Shown: positions 1 to 8,510, numbered from the stretch's first letter. The stretch is 64,000 bases of DNA from Desulfosporosinus orientis DSM 765 (GCF_000235605.1 NC_016584.1:4322001-4386000); one strand, 5' to 3'. The notes: generated from the sequence alone by a model not told the origin. A program made the numbers and translations.

Positions 1-24
1 ACAGGCAATTATTTTCAGACTCAT
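1..24 (-). CDS. 5' end of an unidentified gene running off the window
   Basis: An ATG at 24 on the minus strand is preceded by a strong ribosome binding site (AGAAGGAGATAGGG) and opens MSLKIIAC before the window edge. Eight residues are too few to name the product; the start resembles that of several small nucleotide-fold proteins, but that is not an identification. Confidence 0.45.
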
Positions 25-264
25 AACCCTATCTCCTTCTGATTTTTATTACAGCAAGCATACACTTTCCCTTAAGCATCCCAGTTTTATAACGCGTCAC
101 GTTTAGAGTATTAAAAAGGTGTATATGCACGCATCAATCTGGTTTTAATATACAGCTCTTAATCCTCAATAGCAAGTTTTCTTCAAAAAATTTTGATCAT
201 TCCCCTTAACCTCTGCAGACGATTTCCTGACTGTGTTCAAGGTTAATCCATAATAACTATCGTT
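25..264. other. Intergenic stretch without a recognised gene
   Basis: About 240 bases between the partial gene at the left edge and the TetR gene. It is AT-rich. I see no convincing ORF and no strong hairpin; the promoter of the left-edge gene probably lies here. Confidence 0.4.
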
Positions 265-873
265 CTACAAATTGAGAAACGTTCCGCCCCAAAGTACCTT
301 TCTGACAAGTTCCAGATAATCACCCTCATAAGAAAAGTTCTTCTTGGCGATTAAAATTGCCATGCCGTGCACCAACCCCCAGCTGGACAGTGCCAAGGCA
401 TTGGTGTCAACGCTCTTCCTCTCCCCGTTTTGAATGTCTGCTTGACAGCGTTCAATTGCTTTATAAAAAGTGTTGAAAGGCTGCTCGCTGTCTATTAAGG
501 GTTCATGATTCATCTTTTTTATATTATTAGCAAAGTCACTTAGGAAAAACAGCCGCAAATATTCCGGATTTTCCACAAAGAATTTTATATAGGCATAACC
601 CATTTCCTTAAGCTGGCTTTTATTGTCGTTGGGATGTTTTTCAACGGCTTCCTCTAAGCATTGGTTGAATTTATGGTGGGCTTCAAGTGCAATGGCCATG
701 ATCAGATCCTCTTTGCTGTCAAAATGCCTATAGGGTGCGGTGTGACTTACACCACAAGCTTTCGCCACCTTGCGCAAGGAAAAGTTTTCATACCCTTCTT
801 CATCAAGAAGCTTTAACCCTTTTTTAATCAACTCGGCCTTTAAATTTTCATGATGGTAATTTTCATTTGACAC
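265..873 (-). CDS. TetR/AcrR-family transcriptional repressor (WHG-type C-terminus)
   Basis: A 202-residue one-domain regulator. The N-terminal helix-turn-helix (about residues 12-58) has the TetR pattern FSLRKVAKACGVS followed by APYRHFDSKEDL. The C-terminal half contains SSWGLVHGMAILIA, typical of the WHG subgroup. The start is GTG at 873 with GAGAGGAAG upstream. It is divergent from two flavoprotein genes, and the intergenic region holds two near-identical 17-bp palindromes, so it most likely represses itself and those genes. The inducer is unknown. Confidence 0.85.
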   Translation of the reverse strand: MSNENYHHENLKAELIKKGLKLLDEEGYENFSLRKVAKACGVSHTAPYRHFDSKEDLIMAIALEAHHKFNQCLEEAVEKHPNDNKSQLKEMGYAYIKFFVENPEYLRLFFLSDFANNIKKMNHEPLIDSEQPFNTFYKAIERCQADIQNGERKSVDTNALALSSWGLVHGMAILIAKKNFSYEGDYLELVRKVLWGGTFLNL

Positions 874-925
874 TGGACTTACTTCCTCTCAACAAACATA
901 CCTATATTATACCACAAGATAATTA

Positions 926-979
926 AATGTTTACACCGCAAACATTTAATGCTATTATTATGTTGACACTGTAAACATA
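926..979. promoter_or_regulatory. Divergent promoter with two TetR-type operators
   Basis: Two near-identical palindromes, TGTTTACACCGCAAACA (928-944) and TGTTGACACTGTAAACA (961-977), have centres 33 bp apart, about three helical turns. A plus-strand promoter TTTACA (930-935), 17 bp, TATTAT (953-958) uses the first palindrome as its -35 and would start inside the second. A minus-strand TATAAT (906-911) serves the TetR gene. Binding by the adjacent TetR is inference. Confidence 0.7.
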
Positions 980-1000
980 ATCCGCTAAGGAGTGAATTAA

Positions 1001-1561
1001 ATGAAAGCCTTATTGATTTCAGATCAAGAGTATCTGACCACCACCTATCAAGGCCTATATGATTTGACAGACAAGTTTTTAAAAGAAAATGAATTTCAGA
1101 CTGAACTGATAGAACTAAAGGCGGAGAACCTGACCTTTTGTATGGGCTGTTTCGGCTGCTGGATTAAAAAACCGGGGGAATGTGTCATCAACGACCAGAT
1201 GACCCAAATCAACCAAAGGGTTATGAACAGCGACATCGTTATTTACCTCAGTCCCATCGTCTTTGGCCAGTTCAGCCCCAACATCAAAAATGTTATTGAC
1301 CGGGGCTTACCAAATATGCTGCCATTTTTTGAAACCAGACCTGATGGCTCCACAATGCATCCACCCCGGTACAAAACCTATCCCTGCCAGATTATTATCG
1401 GTTACGGAGATGGACTTTCAGATCAGGATCAGCAGCTTTTTATCGATGTCACTAAAAAACACCGCAGGAATATCGATGTACTGATCTATCCGGAACCGAG
1501 CCAAACCATCATTCAGTCCTTAAATACTATGGAACTTAGAAGGGTAGGTGGACTGCTGTGA
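1001..1561 (+). CDS. Flavodoxin-fold NAD(P)H-dependent oxidoreductase (FMN reductase family)
   Basis: A 186-residue protein of the NADPH-dependent FMN reductase/iron-sulfur flavoprotein superfamily. Residues 47-53 carry the cysteine cluster CMGCFGC, followed by a short loop to another Cys; the family uses this segment for metal-cluster or redox chemistry. SPIVFGQFSPNIKNVIDR is the usual flavin-binding stretch. It starts at ATG 1001 with AAGGAG upstream and overlaps the next gene by four bases, so the two are translationally coupled. It is probably repressed by the divergent TetR protein. Confidence 0.8.
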   Translation: MKALLISDQEYLTTTYQGLYDLTDKFLKENEFQTELIELKAENLTFCMGCFGCWIKKPGECVINDQMTQINQRVMNSDIVIYLSPIVFGQFSPNIKNVIDRGLPNMLPFFETRPDGSTMHPPRYKTYPCQIIIGYGDGLSDQDQQLFIDVTKKHRRNIDVLIYPEPSQTIIQSLNTMELRRVGGLL

Positions 1562-2244
1562 TGAATGTCGTTTTAGTCAGCGCCAGTCCTAAAATTAAAG
1601 AAAAATCCGTATCTAAGGAATTCTTAGAAATGGCGGGAGGCCAAATCAATGCCGATCTATATAGCAAAACATTTATAGACGTCAGAAAAAGCTTCTTAAC
1701 CCAAAACCTTACAGCGGATTTTGAAACTCTAGCCAATGCCAACATAATCATTATTTCATTTCCTCTTTACTATTTTTGTATGCCAGGCATGTTAACACGA
1801 TTTTTAGTTGATTATCATAATTATTACACTGCCAGAGGGACCGTTAAAAAGAATGTAAAAGTATATGCTATTGTTAATTGCGGGTTTCCCGAACCTGAAA
1901 TAAACCTGGAGGCAGTCAGAGTTATTAAGAGCTTTTGCCCACATATCAACGCAGAGTTCCGTTTTGGAGTTCTCATCGGTGGAGGTGCCATGATGATTGC
2001 CGCCAAAGATGCCCCGTTTATGAAAAAAACCCTGCAAAATCTCAAGTCTGCTTTTTCCGCTATAGCAGCGGATATTCAAGATGAGAGTTCAACCATCATG
2101 GATTCTATTAATATTGGCGCAGATTTTCCATTTTTCAAACGCGTCTACTATTTCATGGGTGGTAGGGGCTGGATTACCACGGCTCGCAAAAATGGGCTTA
2201 AAAAGAAGGATCTTTATAAGAAGCCCTACCGGTTAAGCGAATAA
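1558..2244 (+). CDS. Flavodoxin-fold oxidoreductase, partner of the preceding gene
   Basis: A 228-residue protein starting VVLVSASPKIKEKSVSKEFL, the phosphate-loop region of flavodoxin-like NAD(P)H oxidoreductases, with SFPLYYFCMPGMLTRFL as the second flavin contact. It lacks the CxxCxxC cluster of its upstream partner. The start is GTG 1558 or ATG 1561. Overlap with the first gene suggests one enzyme system or complex. Possible role: reduction of a small electrophile or quinone sensed by the TetR protein; the substrate cannot be told from sequence. Confidence 0.75.
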   Translation: MMNVVLVSASPKIKEKSVSKEFLEMAGGQINADLYSKTFIDVRKSFLTQNLTADFETLANANIIIISFPLYYFCMPGMLTRFLVDYHNYYTARGTVKKNVKVYAIVNCGFPEPEINLEAVRVIKSFCPHINAEFRFGVLIGGGAMMIAAKDAPFMKKTLQNLKSAFSAIAADIQDESSTIMDSINIGADFPFFKRVYYFMGGRGWITTARKNGLKKKDLYKKPYRLSE

Positions 2245-2268
2245 CTATTCCAACACATACAAACTTGC

Positions 2269-3267
2269 TTAAAAGTGACTAAATTGATCCATCATTGGAA
2301 TAAGCATCCTGTACATCTCCGGTGAGATACTTGTCTCCCAATGTCCTGTCAGCTTGGCGATTCCAATGATTCCGAACCATAAACCAATCACACACAGGGC
2401 TAATTTCTTTGGAGTCAATGAGAAAGAGGGATTGAGAAGACCAAACTTCAAAGTGTTGCTCACCGGACACTCCTTGACACAATTCAAACACCCGGTACAT
2501 TCCGGTGACCAAACCTTCTGCATTTTATCCACGTTAATATGATTTGGGCAAGCGCTGGAACAGCGTGCACAAGAGATACACGTATGAGATTCCCTTCGTA
2601 TCTTCCAGGGACTTATTATTCCGAATAAACCCAATAACGCTCCATAAGGGCATAGATACCGGCACCAAAAATTCTCAATGAGAACGGATAGAAGGATCAA
2701 ACCTGTGACAACAGTGAATCCTATCCAGGTCATATTAATAAAGAATTCCAGCATCTTAACATCCGCAACCATGTTGTAGGGAGTCTGCAAAAAGGCATAG
2801 GCCGATCCCCCATCCATAATGACGACAATGAAAAAAATAAAGAAACCCAGAATTAAATACTTTAGAGAGCGCAAACCATAATCAAGCCAGCGCGGGGGTA
2901 CGAAATTTCTTTTGAATATCTTTTGCCCCAGCAAAGCTAAACCCTCCGATAATGTACCAAGCGGACAAATCCAGGAACAAAACGCTCTCTTCCATAAAAA
3001 AGAAACGCTCATTGCAGCCAAAAAAATCACAAGCCCTGCCGGATGAATCCGGTCAAAAACTCCGGTGGTCAGCCATGCTTTTAAAGCAACTAAAGCACTG
3101 ATAGGCAGAAAGGCTTCCACTCCTGCCGGTCTTGTACTGAGGGTTAGGTTGGATTCAGAGACGCTCTGGACAAAATCAAAAAATTGAATCCCCATTAAGA
3201 CCACTATGATAACAAAAAGAAATTGGATGCTCCTTCTCCCAAGGTATTTATCGCTATACTTTGACAT
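2269..3267 (-). CDS. NapH/YccM-type membrane polyferredoxin
   Basis: A 332-residue integral membrane protein with about six hydrophobic segments. Two CxxxCP loops on the membrane domain (CSWICPLG and CRYLCPYG) are typical of NapH/RdxA-type proteins. A C-terminal ferredoxin region has CISCARCSSACP and CTGCLNCVKECP, binding two [4Fe-4S] clusters. Such proteins pass electrons between quinol and periplasmic or cytoplasmic partners. No reductase is encoded next to it. It starts at ATG 3267 with AAGGGGG upstream, and a Crp/Fnr-type box sits at the activating position. Confidence 0.85.
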   Translation of the reverse strand: MSKYSDKYLGRRSIQFLFVIIVVLMGIQFFDFVQSVSESNLTLSTRPAGVEAFLPISALVALKAWLTTGVFDRIHPAGLVIFLAAMSVSFLWKRAFCSWICPLGTLSEGLALLGQKIFKRNFVPPRWLDYGLRSLKYLILGFFIFFIVVIMDGGSAYAFLQTPYNMVADVKMLEFFINMTWIGFTVVTGLILLSVLIENFWCRYLCPYGALLGLFGIISPWKIRRESHTCISCARCSSACPNHINVDKMQKVWSPECTGCLNCVKECPVSNTLKFGLLNPSFSLTPKKLALCVIGLWFGIIGIAKLTGHWETSISPEMYRMLIPMMDQFSHF

Positions 3268-3311
3268 AAGTCCCCCTTAAAGCTTAAATAGATAGTTGAT
3301 CTCTGCCGTTA

Positions 3312-3354
3312 ATTATAAACTAATTTTCGGATTTAATCTGTGATGCAGCTCACA
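3312..3354 (-). promoter_or_regulatory. Crp/Fnr-type box and promoter of the polyferredoxin gene
   Basis: TGTGATGCAGCTCACA (3339-3354) is a perfect TGTGA-N6-TCACA palindrome. A minus-strand TATAAT lies at 3312-3317, giving a start near 3305. The box centre then falls at about -41.5, the class II activator position. A Crp/Fnr/HcpR-family activator is inferred; none is encoded in the window. Confidence 0.6.
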
Positions 3355-3361
3355 ACCAGGT

Positions 3362-3970
3362 TCAAAGAGGACTTATCAAGCCGAATCCCCATTCGTCCCA
3401 GCGCCAGACTGTGGTCCTGACTTGGGAATGAGTATTCAGGGTATATTCTTCTCCGTCGATCCTTCGGTATTGCCCTTCCTCGACGACCAACTCATTCAGG
3501 CCGTCACCATCCCAATCCCGAATCGTCAAAGAGATTATTGGCTGATCCAGATCAGAGGAACACCAAGCCTGCTTCATTGTCTTGTCCTTTAATCCATAGA
3601 CAAAAAGGTGGTTTTTATAGCCGGTATCCTCACCGGTCAGCCAGAAAGGTTTAAGCGCTCCAAAGCTGCCTTTTTTCCACAGGGTTATCACCATATTAAG
3701 TGTCCCATCATTGTCGGCATCTCCCAAAGCCAAAGTGTCAACACGCCAGTCACGGGGCGATCGCCAAAGCTCCTCGTCCCCTTCCCTGACAGTAAGACAG
3801 TGATCGACTAAACTATACTCCTCTGTAATCCCGTCACCATCCAGATCAGCCGCAGCCTGAACCGGGAAATCGTTCCCTCCGGAAGCTGGAAATCCAACGA
3901 ACCCAGAGAACCCAATGACCGCTAGTATCACAAGGATAACCCCGCAATAGACTCTCGTTTTCTTTACCAT
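3362..3970 (-). CDS. Exported or anchored VCBS/FG-GAP-like repeat protein
   Basis: About 202 residues. An N-terminal hydrophobic segment (VYCGVILVILAVIGFSGFVG) is a signal peptide or anchor. Three or more Asp-rich calcium-loop-like motifs follow (DLDGDGITEEY, DADNDGTLNM, DWDGDGLNELVV), as in FG-GAP/VCBS blades. The chosen start, ATG 3970, overlaps the stop of the upstream lipoprotein gene (ATGGTAA), which suggests coupling; an in-frame ATG at 3997 is possible. Function unknown; probably cell-surface, acting with the DUF3160 lipoprotein. Confidence 0.6.
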   Translation of the reverse strand: MVKKTRVYCGVILVILAVIGFSGFVGFPASGGNDFPVQAAADLDGDGITEEYSLVDHCLTVREGDEELWRSPRDWRVDTLALGDADNDGTLNMVITLWKKGSFGALKPFWLTGEDTGYKNHLFVYGLKDKTMKQAWCSSDLDQPIISLTIRDWDGDGLNELVVEEGQYRRIDGEEYTLNTHSQVRTTVWRWDEWGFGLISPL

Positions 3971-6141
3971 GCCGGTACTGAATAGGTCTGAACCCATGAG
4001 GGCTGATCAATTTTCCTGCCGTTCTCCAGCATCTCTTTCCACTTCTGGTCAGTCAATCGATCCCTGGCCGGCCAAGGAAATTCGTAGTAGGAGTAAACCG
4101 CTCCCTTAGAAATGCGGAGCTGACCCTCCACCGGTACTACTACATAGATGTCACTGACAAACCCTGTCCCCTCCTCAAGGACTTCTCCGTTGGGATCGGT
4201 TGCTACATCGGCAATCAGAGCAGCAGGATTCTCATCGATGGCCGAACGGTGATCGACACCCTCGTCACTCAGGGCCTCAAGCCAAAAATGCTCCAATTGA
4301 CCGCCAAAACCGCGAATCAGCTCGTAATCCTGGTCGTCAAGGTTCTGGTTGCTCAGTTCTTTATCCGCAATACTTTTAAGTTTTAAGGCCAATTCCTCCA
4401 AACGTTCGAGAGAGGTTTGATCCTTTTCATTGAGTAAGCCCCTGTTGTTCAAACCCTCAATGGTCATCCTCGTCAGTGCGGCTAACCGACCATAAACGAC
4501 CGGATTGGGTTCAACATAACCCCTATCATCCAGGGGCAGATCACCCCCGCCCATTTCGGCGTAAACTTGCTTGGCATAGAGGATCGTATCGTGCTTGAGC
4601 TCAGTCCAGCTTCCCAGAAAGGTCTCCAGTTGCTTGCGAGTCCAGGCCTGGTTGTTCATGAAGACCGGATACCCATCCCCTTTTGCTTCCGTTAAGGGGG
4701 CTAAGGTGTACAGCCATGACCAATAGAGGTTTTGTGTCCAAACATTCGTATCCAGCCCAGCCAAATACACCTGTATCTTCTTCATATTCTCAGGATACTT
4801 CTCATACCCCGTTTCACCCATTCCCTCCAGAATAGCATAAGCTTCCTGGGAACCCATCGCAGCCGGGATATCCAGACCTTTCGGCAGCATCCGGCGCTGC
4901 CCTTCATTATTCTCCTCTACTTCCCGATAGATTAGCTTTTGAAATACCGCAGCATCAACAGTAAACCGCTGACCCATAAAACGGAAACCCTTTATCTCCT
5001 TTTCCCGGTCGGGCTGAATGGTCTGGTCAAAGATAGGAATGGAGTTAATGGCCGGGGGCTCTAGTTTGGCAAGTCCATCACAAAAAGAAGTCCACTCATT
5101 TACATTCCCGGTCAATTCATTCAGGTCCGTTATCTCACCCATGGTAAAGGTTTTTAATAAAAGCCCGTAATACTGACTAAAGCCCAAGTCGTCGCTCTTA
5201 CCGACCAAAAAGTTAGTCGGTTCGTAGATGCTGTTCCAGTGATCATAGATCTGCTGGCGGCCGAGTAACAAGGTAACCAGAACAGCTGACTTAGTTTCAT
5301 CCTGACTCTTGGCACGGAAAGTCATTCGCCCGTACCACATCATAGTCCGAAAATAGCTCTTTAACTCATCGGATTTGGTATAGTGTCCACGGGGATTATA
5401 CTGGGTATAGTCTTCTTTTAATGCCTGTGCTAAATCAGCGCTGGAATTACCCATATTCATTACGGGAGAAGGCTTCCCAGTTTCTGTGTGATCAGCAATA
5501 AGCTGCAGTTCCTGCTCTACCTCTTTGCTGACATAGGCAGGAACAGCGACCTTTGGATCAAGCAGCCGGGCAGCCACAGCAAAATAAGCCACATTCCGTG
5601 CTGCCGCGTTCTCCCAAGCTGTTCCTTTCAGCACTTCGTACTGCTTTTGGCTTTCAGTCAGCATCAACCCGGTTAAGGTGTTCAGTTCCCCCCGCAGTTT
5701 GTCTTTCTCTAACGTCCGCAGCAAATGATCAAAATACAGGTGGTAATTGTGCAGCATAGCGTCGGCAGTGATAAAGTTGGGAATAGAATCATAGCGATTA
5801 TTTTCGTAGCTGCTGAAAAACTCCTGGTAGGGACTTGGGACTACAACAAAACCATTTTTACTTAAGATGTTTTCTGCTTGAGAAGAGAGTTTATAGCGGT
5901 CTTTGTTGGTGATGTTGCCCAGGTCAGCCGCGATTTGGTAGGGATTTACCGATGGCTTGACGCTAAGGGGGATCTCCTTATACGCTGCAAAAGCAGCCGT
6001 TGACTGCGGCAGCGAGACGAGGGGCACATCAGCCTGTGGGGGCTGACCATCTGGGGATGGCCCTTGACAACCCATAAGGCTAGTCAGCAATATAATAACC
6101 ATAGAAATGTACAGAATCGACCTTGATTTTCTGATTTTCAA
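3964..6141 (-). CDS. DUF3160-family lipoprotein
   Basis: A 725-residue protein. The signal peptide ends in LLTSLMGC, a lipobox with Cys25, so it is probably a membrane-anchored surface lipoprotein. The long all-helical-looking body (for example FITADAMLHNYHLYFDHLLRT) matches my recollection of the DUF3160 family, whose function is not established. It is followed at once by the overlapping VCBS-repeat gene. Nothing in the sequence shows a catalytic site. Confidence 0.7.
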   Translation of the reverse strand: MKIRKSRSILYISMVIILLTSLMGCQGPSPDGQPPQADVPLVSLPQSTAAFAAYKEIPLSVKPSVNPYQIAADLGNITNKDRYKLSSQAENILSKNGFVVVPSPYQEFFSSYENNRYDSIPNFITADAMLHNYHLYFDHLLRTLEKDKLRGELNTLTGLMLTESQKQYEVLKGTAWENAAARNVAYFAVAARLLDPKVAVPAYVSKEVEQELQLIADHTETGKPSPVMNMGNSSADLAQALKEDYTQYNPRGHYTKSDELKSYFRTMMWYGRMTFRAKSQDETKSAVLVTLLLGRQQIYDHWNSIYEPTNFLVGKSDDLGFSQYYGLLLKTFTMGEITDLNELTGNVNEWTSFCDGLAKLEPPAINSIPIFDQTIQPDREKEIKGFRFMGQRFTVDAAVFQKLIYREVEENNEGQRRMLPKGLDIPAAMGSQEAYAILEGMGETGYEKYPENMKKIQVYLAGLDTNVWTQNLYWSWLYTLAPLTEAKGDGYPVFMNNQAWTRKQLETFLGSWTELKHDTILYAKQVYAEMGGGDLPLDDRGYVEPNPVVYGRLAALTRMTIEGLNNRGLLNEKDQTSLERLEELALKLKSIADKELSNQNLDDQDYELIRGFGGQLEHFWLEALSDEGVDHRSAIDENPAALIADVATDPNGEVLEEGTGFVSDIYVVVPVEGQLRISKGAVYSYYEFPWPARDRLTDQKWKEMLENGRKIDQPSWVQTYSVPAW

Positions 6142-6296
6142 TTTAACAGCTCCTTTCCTTCATTTACCTAATTCTCTATCATTTCTGCTAGATCCTTCCA
6201 ATGTAATATATTTCTAAAAATCGTTGAACATCAATTTAAACAGACTCTTTAAGCAGGATGAAAAATTTGAAGAATAATTCCTTTCAAACTAAAGAT

Positions 6297-6332
6297 ATGC
6301 AGCCCTCTTCCGGTCAAAAAGGGCTGCATACC
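6297..6332. terminator. Hairpin terminator
   Basis: ATGCAGCCCT and AGGGCTGCAT form a 10-bp stem with a 13-nt loop in the gap between the PHP fragment and the DUF3160 gene. It probably ends the PHP-fragment transcript on the minus strand. The T tract is weak. Confidence 0.5.
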
Positions 6333-6373
6333 TCTAGTGAGTAGGAGCTAATCAAGGGGAATGAAGAGAGGTT

Positions 6374-6637
6374 TCATATGTTCAAAAATACAATAATATC
6401 GAAAACCCACTTCCAGTCCAACCTTGAGTGATAGCTGCTTTCCATACCGCCCCTTGCTCTAAGCACAGCCTGCCGGTATTTTCCATAGTCGATGACAATA
6501 TCCCCGGCGATTTCGAAGTGATCTGTAAAACAGAGTTCCTTAAGACCTAAACTTATGGCATTCTCACAGGCTTGATCCATGGTCAGTGTAGAATCCGGAG
6601 AGAAATCGGAATGTATGTGATAATCTGCTCTTTTCAT
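6374..6637 (-). pseudogene. Truncated PHP-domain histidinol-phosphatase-like gene
   Basis: The first 60 or so residues (MKRADYHIHSDFSPDS, ELCFTDHFEI, DYGKYRQAVLRAR) match the N-terminus of HisJ-type PHP phosphatases, including the metal-binding HxH and the TDH motif. The usual protein is about 260-280 residues. Here homology stops near residue 62 and the frame ends at 87 with an unrelated tail. The missing metal ligands make activity unlikely. The neighbouring MerR gene is divergent. Confidence 0.65.
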
Positions 6638-6680
6638 GGTAATTCCTCCATCGTTTATTCCTGAACCAAGAATATTAGAG

Positions 6681-6712
6681 TTGACTTTACCCTTAACTGG
6701 AAGGTTTATAAT
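6681..6712 (+). promoter_or_regulatory. MerR-type promoter with a 20-bp spacer
   Basis: TTGACT (6681-6686) and TATAAT (6707-6712) are separated by 20 bp, and an imperfect dyad ACCCTT/GAAGGT (6689-6705) fills the spacer. This over-long spacer with a central dyad is the standard architecture of promoters remodelled by MerR proteins. It precedes the MerR gene itself, so autoregulation is likely. Confidence 0.65.
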
Positions 6713-6742
6713 TAGCCTGTCGACAGAAAAGGAGGATGAATT

Positions 6743-7555
6743 GTGTACACAATCGGACAGTTTTCGAAAATTGGCAAGGTCTCAACCAAAACCCTTCGTT
6801 ATTATGATCAAATCAACCTGTTAAAGCCTGTGCAGGTTGACCCGGAAAACCAGTATCGATATTACTCCGACCAGCAAGTTTTAATAATCCTTTTAATATC
6901 AGAACTTAAAGAATACGGGCTTAAGCTTGAAGAAATCAGAGCTATATTAGATGAGCAGAATGCTGAATTATTAAAAGAGTTTCTCCGAAACAAAATCCAG
7001 GAGATTGATAAGGAAGTAGAAAAAAACTTAAAACTAAGAAGCTCTATAGAGCTAAAACTAGTAAAAATAGAGTCTGGAGGTAAATTAATGGAAACTAAAG
7101 ACTTAAAAGTGGAGCTAAAAGAAAGAGAACCCATGATCGTTATCAGCAGGAGAGCTGCAACAAGGATTGAGAATATCAGTGTTCTGATTGGGAAGGTATT
7201 TGAAGACATATACCAGCTGAATCTTCAACCCTCCGGACCCGTGATGACGGTTTATTATGATAAGGAATTCGACGCAGAAAATGCCGATATCGAAGTTTGT
7301 ATTCCCGTCAATAAAAACGTCAATGTTGAAAGCAGTGACAAACTTAAAGAATTTAAAGGCGGATTAACTGCCTGTACAAAATTTGTCGGGCCCTATTCAA
7401 GATTAGGCGAAGCCTATGCAAAGGTTATGAAATGGATTGACGATCATGGCTATAAAAATTTCGGAGCACCTTATGATATTTACCTGACCGACCCCAGAAC
7501 AACCACTAATCCCGATGAATTTGTCACGGAAGTTTTTTTTCCCGTCATGAAATAA
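6743..7555 (+). CDS. MerR-family regulator with GyrI-like effector domain
   Basis: A 270-residue regulator. The N-terminal winged HTH (YTIGQFSKIGKVSTKTLRYYDQ, residues 2-23) is canonical MerR. A coiled-coil linker follows (about 75-110). The C-terminal half (from about residue 118) resembles GyrI-like/BltR-type small-molecule-binding domains, ending in TEVFFPV. The start is GTG 6743 with AAAGGAGG. It probably senses hydrophobic or cationic compounds. No efflux pump is adjacent, so the target may be distant or itself. Confidence 0.85.
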   Translation: MYTIGQFSKIGKVSTKTLRYYDQINLLKPVQVDPENQYRYYSDQQVLIILLISELKEYGLKLEEIRAILDEQNAELLKEFLRNKIQEIDKEVEKNLKLRSSIELKLVKIESGGKLMETKDLKVELKEREPMIVISRRAATRIENISVLIGKVFEDIYQLNLQPSGPVMTVYYDKEFDAENADIEVCIPVNKNVNVESSDKLKEFKGGLTACTKFVGPYSRLGEAYAKVMKWIDDHGYKNFGAPYDIYLTDPRTTTNPDEFVTEVFFPVMK

Positions 7556-7572
7556 ATAGTCCCTAGGAAATA

Positions 7573-7604
7573 GGGAAGGTTAACCGTGGGAGAACCTTCC
7601 CTTA
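7573..7604. terminator. Bidirectional terminator between merR and hxlR genes
   Basis: GGGAAGGTT (7573-7581) and AACCTTCCC (7593-7601) form a 9-bp stem between convergent genes, followed by TTATAT. It can serve both strands. Confidence 0.6.
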
Positions 7605-7609
7605 TATAT

Positions 7610-7957
7610 CTATAGGACGCCATTTTTTTCCTTCAAAGTTTCAATGTATTCATTGCCCCAAATTGCCAATTCAGCCAACACTTTTTTAAACTTTATCCCT
7701 ATATCACTTAGAGAGTATTCGACCTTGGGCGGGACTTGGGGATAGATCGTTCGTTCAATTAATCCGAAGTCCTCCAAAGCGCGTAACTGTTTCGTCAGCG
7801 TTGACTGTGTCAAATCAGGCAACTGCCGCTGCAATTCTCCAAATCGCATGGTTTTTTTCCCGAGATGGTAAAGAATAAGTATTGACCATTTACCGGAAAG
7901 AACCTTTTGTGCTGTTGTATAAGGGCATATCCCAAATAACTCTTTCTCCGCTTCCAT
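7610..7957 (-). CDS. HxlR-family transcriptional regulator
   Basis: A 115-residue winged-helix protein. CPYTTAQKVLSGKWSILILYHL and MRFGELQRQLPDLTQSTLTKQLRALEDFGLIERTIYP are hallmark HxlR/YodB/YtcD motifs. The N-terminal Cys (about residue 11) is at the position that senses electrophiles or disulfide stress in some members. It is divergent from a PPOX-fold gene, with a long perfect palindrome between them that includes its probable operator. Confidence 0.85.
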   Translation of the reverse strand: MEAEKELFGICPYTTAQKVLSGKWSILILYHLGKKTMRFGELQRQLPDLTQSTLTKQLRALEDFGLIERTIYPQVPPKVEYSLSDIGIKFKKVLAELAIWGNEYIETLKEKNGVL

Positions 7958-7974
7958 AATATCCTCCTAAAGGT

Positions 7975-8024
7975 ATTATTTACAATACATAGTATCACAA
8001 TAGATACTATGTATTGTAAATAAT
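7975..8024. promoter_or_regulatory. 50-bp perfect inverted repeat, probable HxlR operator
   Basis: Arms 7975-7996 and 8003-8024 are exact reverse complements over 22 bases with a 6-base centre (ACAATA). The core arm is TACAATACATAGTATC. It lies in the divergent region between the HxlR-type gene and the PPOX gene. The length suggests two dimers, or a cruciform or hairpin in the regulator mRNA. Binding is inference. Confidence 0.65.
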
Positions 8025-8089
8025 CGTACTTGTCTTTTCAAGACTTTTATTATAAATTTATGGTATAAATTTGAAAGGAGATTTCTTTA

Positions 8090-8482
8090 ATGCAAGAAGT
8101 TTTTGATTTCTTAAAGAAGTGCCAGACTTATTACTTAGCAACCGTTGATGGAGATCAGCCACGAGTTCGTCCTTTTGGAACTGTCAATATTTTTGAGGGT
8201 AAGCTTTACATTCAGACCGGTAAGGTAAAGGACGTTTCCAAGCAAATGATGGCCAATCCCAAAATTGAAATCTGCGCTTTTAATGGCCAAGAATGGATTC
8301 GTATCCAGGCTCTTGCAGTAGAGGATGACCGTGTTGAAGCCAAGCAGAGTATGCTTGACAGCTATCCTTCACTTCAGGATCGGTATTCTGCAACTGATCC
8401 CAACACCCAGACACTCTATTTAAAGGATGCAATTGCTACGATAGCTTCCTTTGCAGGTGAACCCAAAATAATTAAGTTCTAA
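8090..8482 (+). CDS. Pyridoxamine-5'-phosphate-oxidase-fold flavoprotein
   Basis: A 130-residue split-barrel FMN-binding protein. TYYLATVDGDQPRVRPFGTVNIFEGKLYI is the typical first half of the small PPOX class, followed by KDVSKQMMANPKIEICAF. These proteins bind FMN or related flavins and reduce small substrates; a true PNP oxidase would be longer. The start is ATG 8090 with GAAAGGAG. It is probably controlled by the divergent HxlR protein. Confidence 0.85.
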   Translation: MQEVFDFLKKCQTYYLATVDGDQPRVRPFGTVNIFEGKLYIQTGKVKDVSKQMMANPKIEICAFNGQEWIRIQALAVEDDRVEAKQSMLDSYPSLQDRYSATDPNTQTLYLKDAIATIASFAGEPKIIKF

Positions 8483-8510
8483 TTTGCCATTTAAAAGCTG
8501 CTTAAACTTT

